DNA of 64,000 bases from the NCBI GenBank assembly GCA_010645155.1, contig JAAGOF010000300.1, positions 622,585 through 686,584 on the forward strand, given 5' to 3'. Shown piece by piece: positions 27,692 to 40,959 of this stretch. This DNA comes from Tigriopus japonicus. Its lineage: Eukaryota > Arthropoda > Copepoda > Harpacticoida > Harpacticidae. The position numbers and the translations under genes were made by a program. Each line of letters starts with the position of its first letter. Within the stretch, counting starts at the first letter, position 1. The notes beneath the pieces were generated by a model. The model had not been told where the DNA came from, did not search any database, and saw only the letters and a list, made by a program, of their open reading frames with translations.

Positions 27692-30600
27692 GAGTAAATG
27701 GGTTCAAATCGATTGAATCAAATTTCCGAATTTGTCGGCTTCGAAACACGCGAGATCAGATATGATGAAATGAAGGAAAACTAACCACAAAAGTACTCCT
27801 TCCCTGTATGCACGAGTTCAGAGCTGATTTGTTGATCATTGAGCAAACGACATCGAAATCTTCCATCTTGTGTCCGGAGATTCCGTACTGTTCTTTGAAT
27901 TATGAGACGTTTCAGAAACGCATATTCAGCATATCCCGTTCCCATCCGAGTGAAAAGTGGCTCACAATTCATGTTAAAGTTGAAAATTGTGCCTGAAAAG
28001 CGATGCACTTGTGAACCCCCATTGTTCGAATGGGTTCAGTTGGAACCGGGAAGTTTGCAGTCCCAAGGCCGATTGTCGTATGAATATGATTCCGTCTTTC
28101 GTTTCGCTTGGTCTCAAGAGAGACCTCACTTGCATGAGTGTGTGCATGTGCACACTTGCTCACTGAGCGGGATCACAAATCGAGAGTGAAATTGCCTGCT
28201 TGCCAATCTCATGCCTTGAGTGCTTCATCTCCACCATCGGGCTCCTCGATTTGGCACACTACATAGATCATCATTTTGATCCTCCGAGTCAAATGCAACT
28301 TCCAACTCCAGAATGGAGGTACTAATGATAATTGCGCTTGAGAATCTTGCACTCAAATCTGTAGGAATACCAAGGAAATGAGCAAGTGCGGAACCTGTCC
28401 CAGCTGTACTGTACATAGTATGTAGTGAGTCTTGCAAATAGTGTCATAGGTTTGACGTCAGACGATTTGGAGATGTTAATCGAATGAACTACTTCCATTG
28501 TGGGATAATGCAAGATCTGATCATCTTGACTGGGAATTGTCAAATCAGCATTTCTATGGGCATTCTTCCCACCCCAAGTTCCATCCAAGCAACAACGGCA
28601 TCCAAAAGCGCCTTGGTTGCTCGATATAGGAACATTTTCCGAGGCCTATTAAGCGATGCCAGATCAATCTGAGATAGGTTAAAGTATACTACTCTTGTTC
28701 TCGGATATAGCAGTGCAACTTTCTCGTTGCCTTGAACCAAAATAAGTGGCAACATGGATCAAGGGAGAATGTGGAGTGCACACAACTTCTTTAGTACAGT
28801 AGACGAGATATCGTCTTTTCAATTGATCCGAGTGGAGAAGGAGATGCCGAGGAAAACTTTTTCTCGGGGTTAACTTTTCTCCTCTATCTTACAAGAGTCG
28901 ACTGACTGCTCCCTTCAGAGCCCAATCTTTTCATTTGGGTACGGAGAGTGCGGACGTACATACGTACATCCTGAAATAGAATTGTCGTTTTCCATTGTGA
29001 CAAGCGCAAGTTATCCCATGAATTATTACCGTACCCAATGGACCGTTTAGTTCATTTGACTTGAAACTTCTCTCCATGATATTTGAATGTGCCATATTGG
29101 ATGCATATTTGATGTGGCCATTACAAAGCTTTTCTCCTTATGAACTTTAAATCCGACAAAGTACCCTATCTAGTGATAGATCAATCGAAACTGACTAAAC
29201 ACTATGGCAATGAAGAGGGCCTATTTCATTTCTAAACAAAATTGAAGCCTTGAAGCAAGATTGGACCATTTCGCTATCAATCGTTAAACCACTTTAGCAT
29301 ATGGATATTTAATGAGCATCCTCAAAGATTCGTTTCGGTCGTGCACTAATAGTGGGAAGTCAAATCGCTCTGAAAATGATCCTCTTTTACCCTCTTGTCG
29401 GTCGTCATCGTCTTTTATTCGGTAACTGTGTTGGAAGTTGCCGTTGTCAGATGTTTCCAAGATATTAGAATGAATAGCTGGTGCATAATGATGCATAAGC
29501 ACAGAGCATCCTTTAGCACTGCTGTACGTAGTCCACTCTACTGATGGTGGTACACACTAGTAGCGAATACTTTCACCGCCATGCTTCGTTCGCACCATAT
29601 TGTCCGCACCCCTCTCTCGACATGCCAATAAAGTATCGTACTGTTCGAGCAGATGGTGGTGAAAAAAGACGAATCTGCACCCTCAAAATCAGAGCCATTA
29701 ACTTTTGATATGTCCCATAAGCTATGATCATCACTCCCATCGGCACCTCTCTCTTCTTTTTTCTCCCTATTGATTCAACAAGACTTATTATCATGATCAT
29801 GTGGTTAGGTCACGCCCATTACAGGGAGCAGTCCCAAGTGAATTGGTGTTAGAGCAGGACATGATAAATGAACATGGAATTGTGCGGCTCACCCGAAACC
29901 CAAACCCAAACTAGGATACTTAATTCAGAAGAGCCAGGATCCCTGAATTACCCAAGCACTCGTGGAACAAAAAGTACACGTGTAATTGATGTCACGGACA
30001 CGAATTCAATCGAACTCCGTCCATGGTGTTGACAGTTCTCTCACTCTGTAGAAAATTACTCAACAGTACTAGGCTTCATGATTTGGACCAATGTCTCATT
30101 TTTGATTGATGGAACACAATCTGGTCCAGCCATTGTGCCTTTGTGACCCTCGACTGTTTTTAGGGGCCATTTCTTCTTTACTTGGAGTGAGTCAGTAAAA
30201 GCTAAGAGGGAAAACTGTTAGAGCACAAATAAACGTTGAATGGTCCTGTTCTCCCCAATTTCGTTTGGAGGTCCATTCATCATTTAAGAGGGTTTTAGGA
30301 CCTTAAACTGTCCGAACAACCTACTCACACCTGGACCCACGAATTCCAACCAAATAAGTTCCATTTCCAAGATAAGCCAGACAAATCTTGTTTATTATCC
30401 TATTGGATTACTCCTTCCTCAGCCTGTCCCCGTTTCTCGGAAAAAAGTCTTGACTGCTTCCAGTTCCAGTTCCAATGGCATGCGTCCATTTCAAGCTGAT
30501 GGCGATCCAACTGGAACAACTAAGGGGGTACGGTACCTTTTGTTTGCCTCACATTTATCTCTATGCGGATTTCGGTTTTAGCACGAGCTCGCTTGAAGTG

Positions 30601-33600
30601 ATCTGCAATATCTGAACACTAACAACAGGGCTTGACAAATGTTGTGTAATAAAACTTCATTCACTATGGACAAAGCCAACTAAAAACAGTGAAATAGCGA
30701 GGTAGTGCATGGGGGAATGGCCCCAAAACACCCCTCGGTTGGCACTTTTTTGTGTGTGGCTCTACTCGAATTCGCAGTGTTAATGTCCATGGTATCCGAA
30801 TGTGGTTAACCAGGAGATCAGTGTTTGTGTGTCCCCCGACTCGTTTGATCGTCACTTGGGTTCCTCGTGGGACTGCTTGTTCTGGGAACATGTAGCGGTC
30901 ATACACACACGTTAACACTAAAGTGGATCCCCCCGCTCTCTTTTTCTTTGCATCCACAAAACAACCCGAGGATATGGTCATGAGATCCCTGAAAATTGGA
31001 TGGATTTGACTGTCAAACTCGACACGTGCTAGCCTGATCCTGGTCGATTTACATGATAATTGATGTTTGGATTACTTTTGTCGCCTTGGAGCCTGGATTT
31101 GCCACTTCTTTTTTTGATGGGCTATGCAAGCTAGCTGTCTTTAAAGTGGGTGTCCGTTTTCATATCTGGTTGTGAATCATCCACTCTGATCATTCCCCCA
31201 TACGAAAGCTTGGGGAAATTGGACCAGTACAGTATTGGATTTGGAGTGGTGCGAGTGTGGTTGATGTGTCGGTTTTTGGGTGGTGCATCAATCCTTTCTC
31301 TTGTTTCCACTCAGTAGAGCATCAGACTTAGCGACCGCGCTCCAATGATTCTGGATACCTTGCCATTGTTCTACAAGGACACGGTGAAAATCAGATCGTT
31401 ACTCAATGAGGGAACATCGTGAAAGGTCTTGTTGATCTTGCATAACTTGGAACAGGAAGTGGGTTTGCTATCAAAATATCATTTATGCATTTAGTAAGCT
31501 CGATGCTTTACACCCAAGCAAAAAATAACTCAGCAAAAAGCGAGTCGTTTTCAATCAGACTTTTAAATTTGGTGAGACTCTCTGGGATATAGAGCTAGGG
31601 CCACACAAAAGAATCCATTCAAAACAAAGTCCCAAAAGAGAAAACACGAATGTTACCTATGTTCCTAAAATCTCAGAGCTTTAGTCGTCCTCGGACTTCG
31701 AGTAAACTCACACACACTGAATGTAGGACAATGGTGTGAAACCTAGCCCCAAACTCACAATCTCGCCTAAAACCTTTCCAAAGAAGACAGATTATTTTGG
31801 GTGGAAGTTGGAACGGAGCATGTTGTCGTCCTCCATAAAGTCTCCATGCGAGGAAACCTCCGCTTTTGGCAGGCAACACTCATAGCAAGGCATTTGTTGA
31901 AGCAAGCAAACTCGGGATAAAAACACTTTTGGGATCTCTCTTTCTCTGTGTGGGCCTTCTAGCTCTCACTCTTTTGCTTGTGCTCACGCTATCATGTTAC
32001 TATTTCATTGGGAATGAGCCGGAGAGAATGGAAGAGGGAAAATGATTCAAGGTACAGTGAATGCAGCAGAACGTGGAACATACATACGTACAGTGTGCTC
32101 CATGTACGCACACTCACACAGACGTACGTAATCGCCCTCCGGCCAAAATTTTATGGCCTAGCACATAAAATTCACCATGTATCCTCAAGCCTCGACCTCG
32201 TGGCGAAGAATAGAGGAAGATAGGCTTTGCCTTGGAGGCATCACAAGGATTTTGTTATCAACTACGGTAAGGATAGTGGGTGGGAACGCGGTACTCAGTG
32301 AGAAAAAATACCATTGTAGATTGGTTGAAAGGTCGAGCCATTAATTTGCAATCCGTCACTCTGTAATTGGTTCCATAATTGTTCGAAGAATCTGAGGATC
32401 CAATCACGTTTAGAATTACTTGGAAACTCTTGATTGATGATGCCTTCTTGTTGGGAGGGGAAAAGAGGAGTTTTTTTGCTCAATCATATATATAGCGAAG
32501 ATAGCAGCTCCCGGTGTTCCATCTTTCAATAGTGGTTCCATCTTGATGATTAACTTCCGTTGGGAGCACTTTGGCACAGAACGTGCCTTGAAGATGTTGT
32601 TCGTAATTCACTTTGTGCTTCAAATTGGGATCGAACTGGGCACACCAACAAAGTTCCTCCAAGAGTTTCCAAAGAGCTCTTGAGGGAAAGGAGTAAAGTG
32701 ATCGATTAGGCTCTCAACAGAGGCTCCAAATGAGCAAGAGCGATCGAAATGGAAGCTTGTCAAAATCAGTGTCCAATTAGCAGTAAAACTCCCTGCCATG
32801 GATGTTTTGTCTGTAGTTATCTATCCATCTCTTTTGTCCCTGTTTGTAATTGGACCACGAGAGAACCAACCCATTAACGAATGGACCGTACAAACGGAAA
32901 GGCTAGAACGAGCGTACAATGATTGTTCCATGATCTGGAAACAAAATGCTCTCAAAGAAGAGTTGCTCTTGAGACCTTCTCTACCCCAGACATCTCTCTC
33001 ACTCATGGAACTCGGGGAGGAATTATTTCCGCCATTTTTAGTGTTCCAGAAAACTATTCCAAGCGAGAGACCACACAGAAACACGAGCAGAGTGAATCTC
33101 GAGGTGGGACAACGAGGAAGAAAAAGTTAGTTTCGCTACGAATTACTCAACCCCAATATTGTATAACTCTGACGCTTTTCTTCGCCGGTCGACAAACCTT
33201 TCGTTCCAAAACTCATCCCACCTTTTGCAATCCAACTTCATCGCCGCTCTCAAAGTTTTTCAAGCCATTCTAAAGTGATATTTTATACTCTGTTGATCAA
33301 GAGGAATACATCAGGGACGAAACCGGAATACATTTGTACTTTTGGTTGCCTGATCTTGCTTCTCCCGTTACCGATGTTCTTTCCCAAAGAAATGCACAGT
33401 ACTACATGGGCTCGGGAGACTATTATATACTGAAAAGACGTGCGGAAAAAACAATGGGAAAACCGATGGGAGCCCATAATGAACGACCGTCATTATTGTC
33501 TCACACATCTCAGTGGGAATCGCTTTATCCCTCTGTGGGGAGACCACAACAAGGACTAGGTAGATTTGAGAATGCTTGCGTCTGACCTTCATCTTCGGTA

Positions 33601-36600
33601 GTTGATTTAAGCTATTAAAAATATTGACAAGTTTGCGTGGGAAAACGGGGTACGTTAAACGTGACAAATCCTCAGTTTTATCTTCTGGATCCGCGAGAAA
33701 AATGTCACGGCTCAAAGTTAGTGCTGAGAGAAATGATTGGGATACATTGGCTCTGACAGGAACTTTGGTTTTGGTTTTAGTTATGCCAACAAAACCGAAA
33801 CTTTTAGTTGGACACTGTCAATAAAAGTCGCCTTCTTTGGTCCTTTTTATTGAACTTTCGATGTATCGAAAACTTTTACTTGAGTGGGGTAAATACGAAA
33901 AGTTAAATCGCCAAAAAGGTTGGCTCCAAAACTCTAACCTTTGAAATATCTTTTTTAGATATTTCTACAAAAAAGTTTGCAAAATAAGTTACGGACAAAG
34001 TACTTACCTTTCGTTATCTTGCACACACAATATTTCCTTCATATACTACGTACAGTATATGGTCGTGTTTCTGTATGGTGCTCCAAAATGATTAATACTC
34101 CAAAAAGCTACCTAACTTCATCCTGGAAATTCTTTGGCGCTCCTAATGAACGGCTAATTGTGTTTTACTTGATGTTCATTTTCTGTGAACACATTCATTC
34201 CCTTGAGCGAATGAGCGAGCTGTTTTCCCATCCCTGGTTTCCTTCCTCAATGACTTTCGAGACGGAGAATGCATATGCAATCAGCTACTTTACTATTCTT
34301 GCCTCATTATACAAATCTTTTGGACTATTCCACCATTTATTTTCCGTGGAAATTCCGGCTATAAATACAAGTGCTGACACAAACAGTTTTTTGTGTCAAC
34401 CAATCAAACAAAGAGTGTGGCCTTTGTCCTATGTAGTGAAAGGCAGAAATGCCTCCTTGATTGTCCTCTATTCATGCCTTCACAAAAGTTGCCCGACCCA
34501 AAGGAGACAAATCAGAAAAAGAGGCGCAACAATGAATGGGATCATATGAATATTTTGGTGGCTTTCTCCCTGAATTGGAAGTGGACTGATCTTGCGTCAA
34601 TCTTGGAAGCCGTTGAAAAATTGACCGTCAGAGATCAAATGGATGCGGTGGTCTGATAGGAATCCAATAACCTAAGAAAGAGGGTAAATATTTGACCGAA
34701 TCTCATGATTAACCACTAAGCCATTTTCCTTACTTTTCGCTTTAGGCATGGGAGAAAGATTCTTGCAGAACAAGAAGCGTTATCCTCGTTTGGACCTTCG
34801 GCTTCTTTCACCCTTCTTTTACAAAACAGGCATACTTTCTCGTGATTTTGGCCTGATTCCCCATTTAGTGAGTACACTCATCCTGTACCACCATGTTCCT
34901 CATTCTTGTTGGCCAAAGCCGGAGGTTGGATAACATCTTTTTCCAAACAGTTTCCAATCCCTCTCCATCAAAGCTTCTACTTCACACATTTGAGAGCTTT
35001 CTTATCATCTTTAAATTAACTATAAGCAAAGCGAATTACAATCCAAGCCTCGTTTGCCATGGGCATACATTTCCGCTCGGTGCTATTCCTCCATTGCCAG
35101 TAAACGTGGTCTGGTTCAACGAGCAAGATGGAACGATGTAGTCTCTCTGAAGCCCCCAGAACGTGTGAATATGAGGAAGGCACGTACGATAGTAGCTAGC
35201 TGACGGTAACTGGCAAACCATTTCCTTGATTAAATGTAAATGAAGAGCACTTGATGATAGAGTTTCACCATGCAGACCATTAAGGCACACACAACATTAT
35301 GGTTAGGAGGGATCTCGCTCACCTCACTCAAGATGGAGGAATTGGAATGATCTGAGTGTGTCTACCTTGTGAATGGGATGATGCTCGAAAATGTACTTCG
35401 GCAAAATACTATGAGCATACCCATTCCTTTCCATCTTTAGCATGAAAGTCCGTGCGTTGTTTGGAAGTTTTTTATCAGATTCAATGAAAGTGAGAAAGTG
35501 AGTCGAAGAAGAAGACGCTGTGAATATAGCATAGTCAGCCAATGTTTGTCGACAAGATCCCTCGAGTGTTGTTGGCCAAGCATGTTGTTTCTCTTTTGAT
35601 CCATTTATTTCCAGTGCCAAAAATGGTTCCACTTGGGCTAGGCTTTGGAGGTCCCTTGGGAGCACCGCGTGCAGGTCACTGAAACACTGTGCAAAACCGC
35701 CAACTTCAACCCCGATCAAATGATCCTTGCTCTGAATTGAAACGTTCGAGCTTTTTGTCTTCCGTGTGGATGGTTACCCTTCGGAGTGTGAAAATCAATG
35801 GACATCCATGTGTATGTGGAGAGGGTATTTAAATAAATGTCGGATGAAGTTGTACAATTTATGAGGCTCATAGAAAAAACTTTAGTGGGAAATATGGTGT
35901 GAGAGCCCTTTCTTCTTTCTTTTGAATTGCACAATCACTTTTAGGTCCATCGTCGGTCATGCTGGTTCATGTCATTGGGTTTGAAAGCTCCTCACAAATG
36001 GTTCATGCTTGAGTGTGCTATTTCCAACGGTGTCTCCACAGAGTGAGCTAGCTACTTTCTGAGCATTATGGTTTTGCATCCAATTGAGTGAAAGTCAAGA
36101 AGCGTAACCATGAGCACAGGAGGTTCGGGTATTAAAAGGTACTCCTCGTTGGTTCGTGAAGTATTCGAGGGAATGCGTAAAGAGAGGCCCCCTCCACCAG
36201 AGTCGCTTCCACATTCAAAATCTAGGCCATGGTCGTGGAAGCAAAGAGCAAAAATTGGCTCAGAATCTCATCTCGAGATCCATGAGAAGATTCACTCACA
36301 ATTCGGTTTGATAGACGTTCCTATATCAAAACACATGAAAGCCAATGGTCGGGATTGGTGGGTGACTATACAAACGTACGTCCTCGACGAGTGAGTACAC
36401 TTGAGTCACAGTCACGGCCATTAAAGTGCCTGTGGGGAGTGCTCAATTTTGCCATCAATTGCGCGGAAGCCAAGAGTCGAATCGTTCTCTCATCTGAGTG
36501 GCCACGAAATGCCCCTTTCATCTCTTGTTCTTCTTCGACGACCGCAACACAGATCTCTGTCGAGGCACCCTCATTAAGCCGCCAGCAGTCCCAATTCATT

Positions 36601-37479
36601 TCTCCGCTTTCGGGGTCCAATTGCTACTGCTAACATGGCTACTCCACCGCCCACACCCATTGGAGTTGCCCTTCCTCTCATTGGGTTCTTGGGGTCTTCA
36701 ACTCCACTCGGTATTGTTAGCACTACCACCGCCCCTTGTTCAATCTTCATCCCTTTCCAAAGAGATCGTAGGCAAAATGAATTAGCGGATCCACTCGAGC
36801 GAGGCTTTGCAGATGCTATTAAGGCTGGTGCGGTGCTTTGTTTCTTATCTTAGCTCACATTAGGTAACAATGGATGCGTTCAAGCTGAAGAACAAATTCG
36901 GGCGACAATTCCGTCCTCCTACTTTTCCATCACCCTGCTTAGTCCGGTTGGCTGTGTAGTCACTTTGACAAGTCTGACAATTCTCGGTGGTGCCAGCCAG
37001 CATCTGCCGGTTACGAAATCGAATTACTCCTCAATCCAATTCGGCGAGATTGAATGCCTGCTGTAGCTTGAGGCAAGTTTGGGTCCTTCCTTCATCCTTC
37101 CTCCCCCTCTGCGCTCTTCTCTCCCCTCTTTGTACTACACCTCAAGCACTCCTTTGAAGGCCGAGAGGAGGCCTTTGGCTCACTTCTATCCATGCTCTTT
37201 CAATGAATTATCAGGAGGAAACGCATTGGGTTCTGTGATGTTGTACAGCATTTTCAGAAGGCATTAATGACATGGTTAAGGGATTTAATTGAATGAACTG
37301 GATACTCTACTTAAATCAAACTTTCTTTCTTGTAACTTGATGATGTAAGCCCTAACCTTGAACATTGTAATATTCTTGTTTGGAGGTACCGTGGAAAAGC
37401 CCATGAATGTTAATATCGTGTTTGGGTCCGCATGGTCCCATTAGTTGGAAGAGGAGGAAGCCTTTATTCATTTATGCAT

Positions 37480-37497
37480 ATGATGATGATGATGATC
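37480..37497. repeat. (GAT)n microsatellite
   Basis: Six uninterrupted trinucleotides in non-coding DNA. Confidence 0.85.
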
Positions 37498-40400
37498 TCG
37501 ACCATGGTCTTGGCCGTTTCGACGTGGTGGCCGTAGTCGTTGTACCCTTGGAGACAGCTTCCGTACTTTCTTCTATCCGTTCTCCCTTTCTTTGTTTCCT
37601 TTTGCTTCCCCTCCTCCCACTTTGCCCAAGCCGTAGAATGCATAAGGCCTCGACATAGGAAACATTAACAAGGCAGGGTACTTTATCTAGGCAACATACG
37701 CAAGTGGATCGTACAAATAGTTACCAAAATGTAGCAATTCTTTCTTCCAAGTTTCTGTCACGTCCAGCAATGTCAACACGGCTGATAGGGGGTTTAGTTG
37801 ATAAAGGCCTAGTGACTCTATTAGGCACTACCTTCTGTTGTGGCTTTCTTCCCACCAATTCCCCTCAACCTTTGAAGCAAAGTTCTGTTTTTTAGATTGT
37901 TGCAGTTTTTTAGATGTATAAACTTAAAAATGACATTATCTGCCTGTTTTAAAATACCATGACAATTCTACCAATTTTGTACATCACATTAGACTTTATT
38001 CAAAGGCATTATTCAAAAAGATAATCCCTTTGATTTCAAGATGGCATGTCTCACGGAGGTCTTGCATAACTATGAAAGTAATTTTAGAAGTGGTGACGTT
38101 CGTTTGAACTGTCAGTCATGGTTAGGAAGTATTTGCAATACCTTCAACTCGAAACCAAATATCATGAGTGCCCAATTTGAACAAGTAAAGACTTTGATCA
38201 GACTAAAATAGAGTAGCCTTCAGAATTTGTCATTTAAAGAACAGTCTTTGTTAATACGCACTTGCAGAGTAGTACGAAACTACAATATCTTTCTTGGAAG
38301 ACATTTCCCTTTTCAGGGAGGAGTCTTCAAATTGGATTCCGACTCTGAAACAAGCAAACCGGCCAATATCTTGCGAAAGCTCTTTCATATTTTTCCTAGT
38401 TCCAAAAAGACCTTGGGCTAACTAGATTTTGTACGGCGAGGAACACTTTTTCGGGTTTCCTTCCAAGATGTGTTGGCAACCCTTGGCTCAGTTCCATCTT
38501 AGTAGTTTTCCATGGAGGCTTAGCAAGAGCTCAGAGCTTTGACTTGAACTGAATATGTAATGGCTCTGTCACATAATTTTCTCCTACTTTTTCTAAGCTA
38601 GACACCAAAAAATGACAAGGCTTCCTGGCACCAAAGCTGTTCTTATACCCAACCAATTCATTCCATAATGTGATGGCAATGAACGCAATGGGCACACTTA
38701 AGTGTCCAGACTAACCTCGAGGCAACACTTCCTGACCATTGCTATTCAATAGTGCTGTTCAATACAACTGAGGACAAAGAACCTTGAATCAGATTACTAG
38801 GAAAGGCTCTTTGTGGTCAAATCTCCCTCCAACTCTCCCTCTGCTCGGTATGTACATAGTACTATGAGTGTTGCCTGCATGCATTCATTGAGACCCTCAT
38901 GAAACTCCCACAAGGGCAGAAACGACGCCAACTTGGCCGACTCGAGATCGTATGCATATCAGGATCAATGTTGGAAAAGCCCTCAGTCCTTTGAGACCCT
39001 GACTTGGATAGCTCTTTCTCTGCCATTGACAGACTTGATTACGATGGCCCTGTGTAGTAGTGCAATGCCAACCACCAACCACCAACCACGTGCCCTTCGT
39101 TGAAACGCTAAAGGAGGTTTGAGCGAACGCATGTTATTTTTAATAAAGAAGGATTTGGTTATGAAACGGATGGGATGGAATGAGCTCGTTTCAATGGGCA
39201 AGAAGGGTTACCAGTTAGCATACACGGAAGGACGACTCATGCCAACAAGTCAGCATAAAATTCATGATGCTAAGCACTTTTGATCTCAAGGCGAACAATA
39301 ACCAACGCTGCCTGCTTTATGGGAGGTTTCCACGGAGAGGAGCGGAAATTCTTTTTCTCACATAAATCCGTGGATTTCGGCTCATCTTTGTTGGGAACTC
39401 CGTATGGAAGTTCATATTATTCATGAGCAATTGATATTCAAAACGGTCTTTGAACTTTACCACACTTAAGACGGGTAGGCCGAAAAAGTCGTGAGTGAGA
39501 TGACCGATATTGATGTTATCAACCAGACAATCTTTGGCTCTTACGTGATCGACCAATCCCTCGATCTTCTGAACCATTTCGGAACAATTCCCCGGGGGAC
39601 GAGGAAACCGAGACTTTAATAGCAGATGTGTTTCAGGACATAGAGGACCAATCTTATCTATTCGATTGATCCCTCATGTAATGAGTGTTTGGTGGGGGAT
39701 ACGGTATGAAGTTGGCACTCAATTCATGGCAAACCGATGACATCTCGATCGATCAAGTTCAATGCAATATCATGAAACTAGACAGCATTTTTATGGAATG
39801 AGGAGAAATGAGAAATGTTTGAAGAGAGGAACTTTGACAAGTTGGAGTAGACGTGGACGTTGGTACGAGTCCATACGAGAAGTAGGTACATTTGGGAAAG
39901 TGATTGGCTCCTTACCATTTATCAATCTTACCGTCTCGTTTGGCTCTCTCAAAATGCCAGAAAAAGTCTCTTAGTGAAAGGAAAAAGGGGCAAAGAGCGT
40001 GACAGCTAGCTTGCCACTGTAAAAGGAAGTTGTTCTCGTATTATTAACATTTGGAAGGTTCGGGCTTTACTTCCGTCCCTTTTGACATTCCGGAGACACA
40101 ACGGACGGAGCGAGAAAAAGAAAGAGAACCATCAAGATTCAAAAGATTGAAGATGAGAAAAAGGGGAGACCATTAGGAGACGTTAAACGGTGAATGTACC
40201 CACGATCGATCTCATTTGTTTCAATTACAGGAATGTCAAAGGGATTCATTCCTCCTCTCGTTTTTGTGGCTCTGTAGGTGACGGGCTTCAATTTGGGGAA
40301 TGAGCTCGGTTTTGCGAAGGTTGGCATCGCTTCACTGATGCTCGATTTGAAATTTCGGATGAAGCACGCAGATCTGTTCATTTGTTTCAATTTGAATGGC

Positions 40401-40959
40401 TGATGGAAAAACGTTGTGGTTAAGGAAGAAATTATAGTACTTACGACTGATAGCAATAAGCATCTTTTTTTGTGACGTCACCCCGGCTGGTAGCCTGGAT
40501 AGTTTTCAGGGTCGTTGATAATTATACTGCTCCTAATGCACTCAGTTAACATCAAAATTTGTGAATAGAACGTGATTTTAAGGTGAATCAAAGGGTTATC
40601 ATGTAAAATGTCCAACAGTTGTGTTTCTTAGCCCCGCCGACTTGTTCCCGTTCCTGGAAATTTAATTTATTTTTGCCCTGGCTCTCAGGGCAGTGTGCTT
40701 GACAAGGTGACCAAAGAATCGCTCGATACTTTCTCGTATCAATGTGAGATAATTCTTTGTTAGGATCATAGTCTGTTTGCTTTGAGCCCCCAAACAATAC
40801 TTGTAAGTTTCATCTAGTTACAATCCAGCATTGAAATTAATCTCTTTTGTTCGATCTAATTCATGGAGTAACTTTGAGTTTTCTACATGGGCACACTTGT
40901 TGTGGGAGTCCACCCTGGGCAGATCATCACACCACACTCAAAACGTACTCCGTTCCTTG

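Larger units (their letters stand above)
22388..40959. other. Gene-poor intergenic region of about 18.5 kb
   Basis: Bases 22388-22640 may include the 3' UTR or a last small exon of the AT-hook gene, since frames of 37 and 56 codons stay open past its stop. Beyond that I find no exon chain or recognisable protein domain. ATG frames such as 36110-36394 and 36635-36853 lack similarity I can name. Several short hairpins lie at 25808-25830, 26591-26690 and 27656-27691, and an ATG-type microsatellite at 37480-37497. Undetected short exons or non-coding RNA genes are possible. Confidence 0.6.

Noticed and set aside
28125..28160. GTGTGTGCATGTGCACAC hairpin
   Set aside because: Alternating GT/CA sequence gives imperfect self-complementarity by composition alone.
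33977..34549. 190-codon frame
   Set aside because: Starts at TTG and not ATG, lies in AT-rich DNA and shows no recognisable domain or hydrophobic pattern of a known family.
36110..36394. 94-codon ATG frame with good start context (MSTGGSGIKRYSS...)
   Set aside because: First half looks somewhat protein-like, but I find no continuing exon, domain or homologue; left as part of the intergenic region.
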